Below the pieces are notes generated by a model. It searched no databases. It saw nothing but the letters and a program-made list of their open reading frames with translations, and was not told the DNA's origin. Positions 38,501-40,132 of a stretch of DNA of 40,132 bases are shown piece after piece. Positions within the stretch are counted from its first letter, which is position 1; each line of letters starts with the position of its first letter. Source of the DNA: Patescibacteria group bacterium (lineage in GTDB: Bacteria > Patescibacteria > Microgenomatia > Levybacterales > UBA12049). A program made the position numbers and the translations under genes. Location: contig JAMCTK010000052.1 of assembly GCA_023381035.1 (NCBI GenBank), forward strand, positions 1 through 40,132, given 5' to 3'.

Positions 38501-39262
38501 ATGAAAATTGAAAATTTTAAATTGAAAATTCTCCTACTTATTTTCTCTCTCTTATGTTTTCTTTTTTATGCCGAATTAACGTTTAGCGAAACAATGTCCA
38601 ATTCAGACTATATCCTGAGATGGGGAAATTTTAATATGGTTTCCGGTAAACCAACCAACGCAAGTTACAAAGTTAGCTATACAGGAGGACAAGTTGCTCC
38701 AGGACTCTATACAGGAGCAAATTTTAAAGTCAGGTCGGGATTTCAATATATTTACACTCTTTATCCTTTTTCATTTAGTATTTCTGATTTGGATATTGAT
38801 TTTGGCATAATTGATCCTACTTCTCCTGTCAGCAGAACAAACATCTTAAGTGTTGATAATCAAACTGCAGGTGGATATGTTGTTACAGGATATGAGAATC
38901 ATCAACTCTTAATTCCTGCAAGTGGCGATTTGATCCCGGACACCTCTTGCGACAATGGTCTTTGCACGGAATCCACATCTGGACCTTGGGTAGGTACTGA
39001 AACTTCTCTTACTTATGGCTTTGGCTACAGATGTGACGCTATTACCACAAACTATTGCTCGGCGGATTTCAACACTGCTGATTACTACAAGCAGTTTGCT
39101 GATATTTCAAAAGATGAAACTCCTCAAACTATCTTTTCTAACACCTCTACTGTTGGCAAAAGCCAACAAGCTCAAATTACTTACAAAGTAAATGTTTCTT
39201 CAACTCAAAAGTCAGGCAGATATTCAAATATCATAACCTATATTGCAACAGGAACTTTTTAA
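38501..39262 (+). CDS. Secreted beta-rich surface protein, 253 aa
   Basis: A signal peptide is clear (FKLKILLLIFSLLCFLFYAE), cleaved near residue 30. The mature part is beta-rich with aromatic residues and no membrane anchor: SNSDYILRWGNFNMVSGKPT, YPFSFSISDLDIDFGIIDPT, and a C-terminal QKSGRYSNIITYIATGTF strand pair. Four cysteines in the middle (TSCDNGLCTES and RCDAITTNYCSAD) could form disulfides, consistent with the DsbA-VKOR pair encoded elsewhere in this window. The C-terminal strand pattern recalls WxL-type surface domains, but I cannot assign a family. One base separates its stop from the next gene. Confidence 0.65.
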   Translation: MKIENFKLKILLLIFSLLCFLFYAELTFSETMSNSDYILRWGNFNMVSGKPTNASYKVSYTGGQVAPGLYTGANFKVRSGFQYIYTLYPFSFSISDLDIDFGIIDPTSPVSRTNILSVDNQTAGGYVVTGYENHQLLIPASGDLIPDTSCDNGLCTESTSGPWVGTETSLTYGFGYRCDAITTNYCSADFNTADYYKQFADISKDETPQTIFSNTSTVGKSQQAQITYKVNVSSTQKSGRYSNIITYIATGTF

Positions 39263-39263
39263 T

Positions 39264-40132
39264 ATGAAAAGAATTTGCGTTTGGTCCATATTTTTCGCTT
39301 TTATATTTTTTACTTTTAGCTTAAAGCAAGCTCAGGCTGCTTCAATTTCTCTGGGCGTTTTTCCCCCAATTATTCAAATTGATTCTACTCCCCCTGCCGA
39401 TATTTCTTCTCCGATTGAAATTCAAAACAATAGCGAAGATCCGGTTCAGTTAAAAATTATTTTTAAACCTTTTAAGGCAAGCGCATCGGAAAACGGGACG
39501 CCTGAATATCTAAAAGATGGTGTTTCCTTTGGAGATGACCCATTATTTTTTCAAAAAGTTAAAATTCTTGACGGAGAAGAAATGGTTGGTAGCATAGAAC
39601 TTGCTCCAAAACAAGTTAAAAAATTAACTTTAAATATTGACATACCTGCTGATCAACCCCCATCAGACTATTACTTTTCCGTACTCTTTATATCAAAAAC
39701 TCAAATTGAGACAGACACGAATAATACTCAAGCAGCAGGAGGAATTGGAACAAATGTTCTTTTGACAATCGGTCCAAAAGGAACCACAACAGGAGTGATT
39801 AAAGAATTTTCCGCTCCTTTTTGGTTGGAAAAAGGTCCGGTTCCCTTTACGATTAGGGTTGCAAATACCAGTAAACATTTTATTAATCCCAAAGGCCAAG
39901 TGCTAATTAAAAATATGTTCGGAATGACAATTGGCAGAGTTGATTTATTACCTGTCAATATTCTAAGCGGAACTACCAGGATTATTCCCGGAACATCAGG
40001 CAGTAAGCAAGTGGTTGTAAACAACAGTGCTCTTTGGCCGGAAAAATTCCTACTCGGACCATACACCGCAACCCTTACTATATCTTTGTCTGAACAAGGA
40101 CCCATTTTAAAGAAAACTGTTCATTTTATAGG
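39264..40132 (+). CDS. Secreted DUF916/WxL-associated-like surface protein (5' part)
   Basis: The gene begins at an ATG one base after the preceding stop and runs off the window end (289 codons seen). A signal peptide (ICVWSIFFAFIFFTFSLKQA, cleaved after AQA) leads to an immunoglobulin-like first domain that begins ISLGVFPPIIQIDSTPPADI and includes NNSEDPVQLKIIFKPFKA. A second beta-sandwich region includes PFTIRVANTSKHFINPKGQV. The arrangement resembles the DUF916/DUF3324 proteins that accompany WxL-domain surface proteins; this is a resemblance by eye. A C-terminal membrane helix would be expected beyond the window. Confidence 0.7.
   Translation, partial: MKRICVWSIFFAFIFFTFSLKQAQAASISLGVFPPIIQIDSTPPADISSPIEIQNNSEDPVQLKIIFKPFKASASENGTPEYLKDGVSFGDDPLFFQKVKILDGEEMVGSIELAPKQVKKLTLNIDIPADQPPSDYYFSVLFISKTQIETDTNNTQAAGGIGTNVLLTIGPKGTTTGVIKEFSAPFWLEKGPVPFTIRVANTSKHFINPKGQVLIKNMFGMTIGRVDLLPVNILSGTTRIIPGTSGSKQVVVNNSALWPEKFLLGPYTATLTISLSEQGPILKKTVHFI

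Noticed and set aside
1..40132. Alternative genetic code (UGA as glycine or tryptophan)
   Set aside because: nusG, dsbA, the AlkD-like gene and others end at TGA at the expected family lengths.
1..40132. CRISPR arrays, insertion sequences, rRNA genes, phage genes
   Set aside because: No regularly spaced repeats, transposase motifs, rRNA sequence or phage structural genes were seen on either strand.

Overview
The window most likely comes from a Candidate Phyla Radiation (Patescibacteria) genome, probably a Microgenomates-type lineage. This is an inference from gene content and style, not from a marker tree. The DNA is AT-rich with short spacers. It combines core genes (secE-nusG-rplK-rplA, rplJ-rplL, mreB, argS, leuS, ndk, fhs) with many orphan genes and single-pass membrane proteins. 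It also carries a DsbA-VKOR thiol oxidation pair, a sortase, a split ComEC with ComEA, and a surface glycosidase. TGA is used as an ordinary stop (for example nusG and dsbA), so there is no sign of the UGA-to-glycine recoding known in some CPR groups.

Layout: 50-2363 holds a small orphan gene and a minus-strand galU / membrane protein / PAP2 phosphatase unit. 2422-7242 is the transcription-translation cluster secE-nusG-orf-rplK-rplA, then a separately promoted orphan gene, then rplJ-rplL behind an L10-type attenuator and ending in a clear terminator. 7295-14404 mixes a short unlisted gene, an excisionase-like HTH protein behind a perfect palindrome, a LytR_C-domain protein, a beta-lactamase-fold serine hydrolase, galT, a WecG/TagA glycosyltransferase, mreB and a PEGA/beta-propeller protein. 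14429-17774 has a VOC protein, sortase, tRNA-Arg(CCU), a membrane-anchored clan GH-A glycosidase with a carbohydrate-binding module, and tRNA-Pro(CGG). 17845-21669 is a run of single genes, mostly of unknown function and mostly with their own promoters, including an AlkD-like DNA alkylation repair protein and one gene broken by a frameshift. 21673-29087 carries fhs, dsbA-VKOR, a second frame-shifted orphan gene, ndk, an M16 peptidase and argS. 29149-32498 is a small membrane protein followed by a four-gene two-component unit. 32501-37735 is leuS-comEA-comEC-MBL on the minus strand. 37859-40132 is a plus-strand unit of envelope proteins that runs off the window.

The strongest regional signal is promoter architecture. 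More than a dozen genes have a good -35/-10 pair whose -10 box ends only 6-11 nt before the start codon, so their transcripts should be leaderless or nearly so. Fewer genes (rplL, the VOC gene, the gene at 1471, the gene at 25055) have recognisable Shine-Dalgarno sequences. This pattern corrected several starts, revealed a 59-residue gene at 7295, and showed that two orphan genes (18245 and 24689) start at a promoter-defined ATG but continue in another frame. The second of these carries a canonical -1 slippery heptamer and a downstream hairpin and is the best candidate here for something undescribed.
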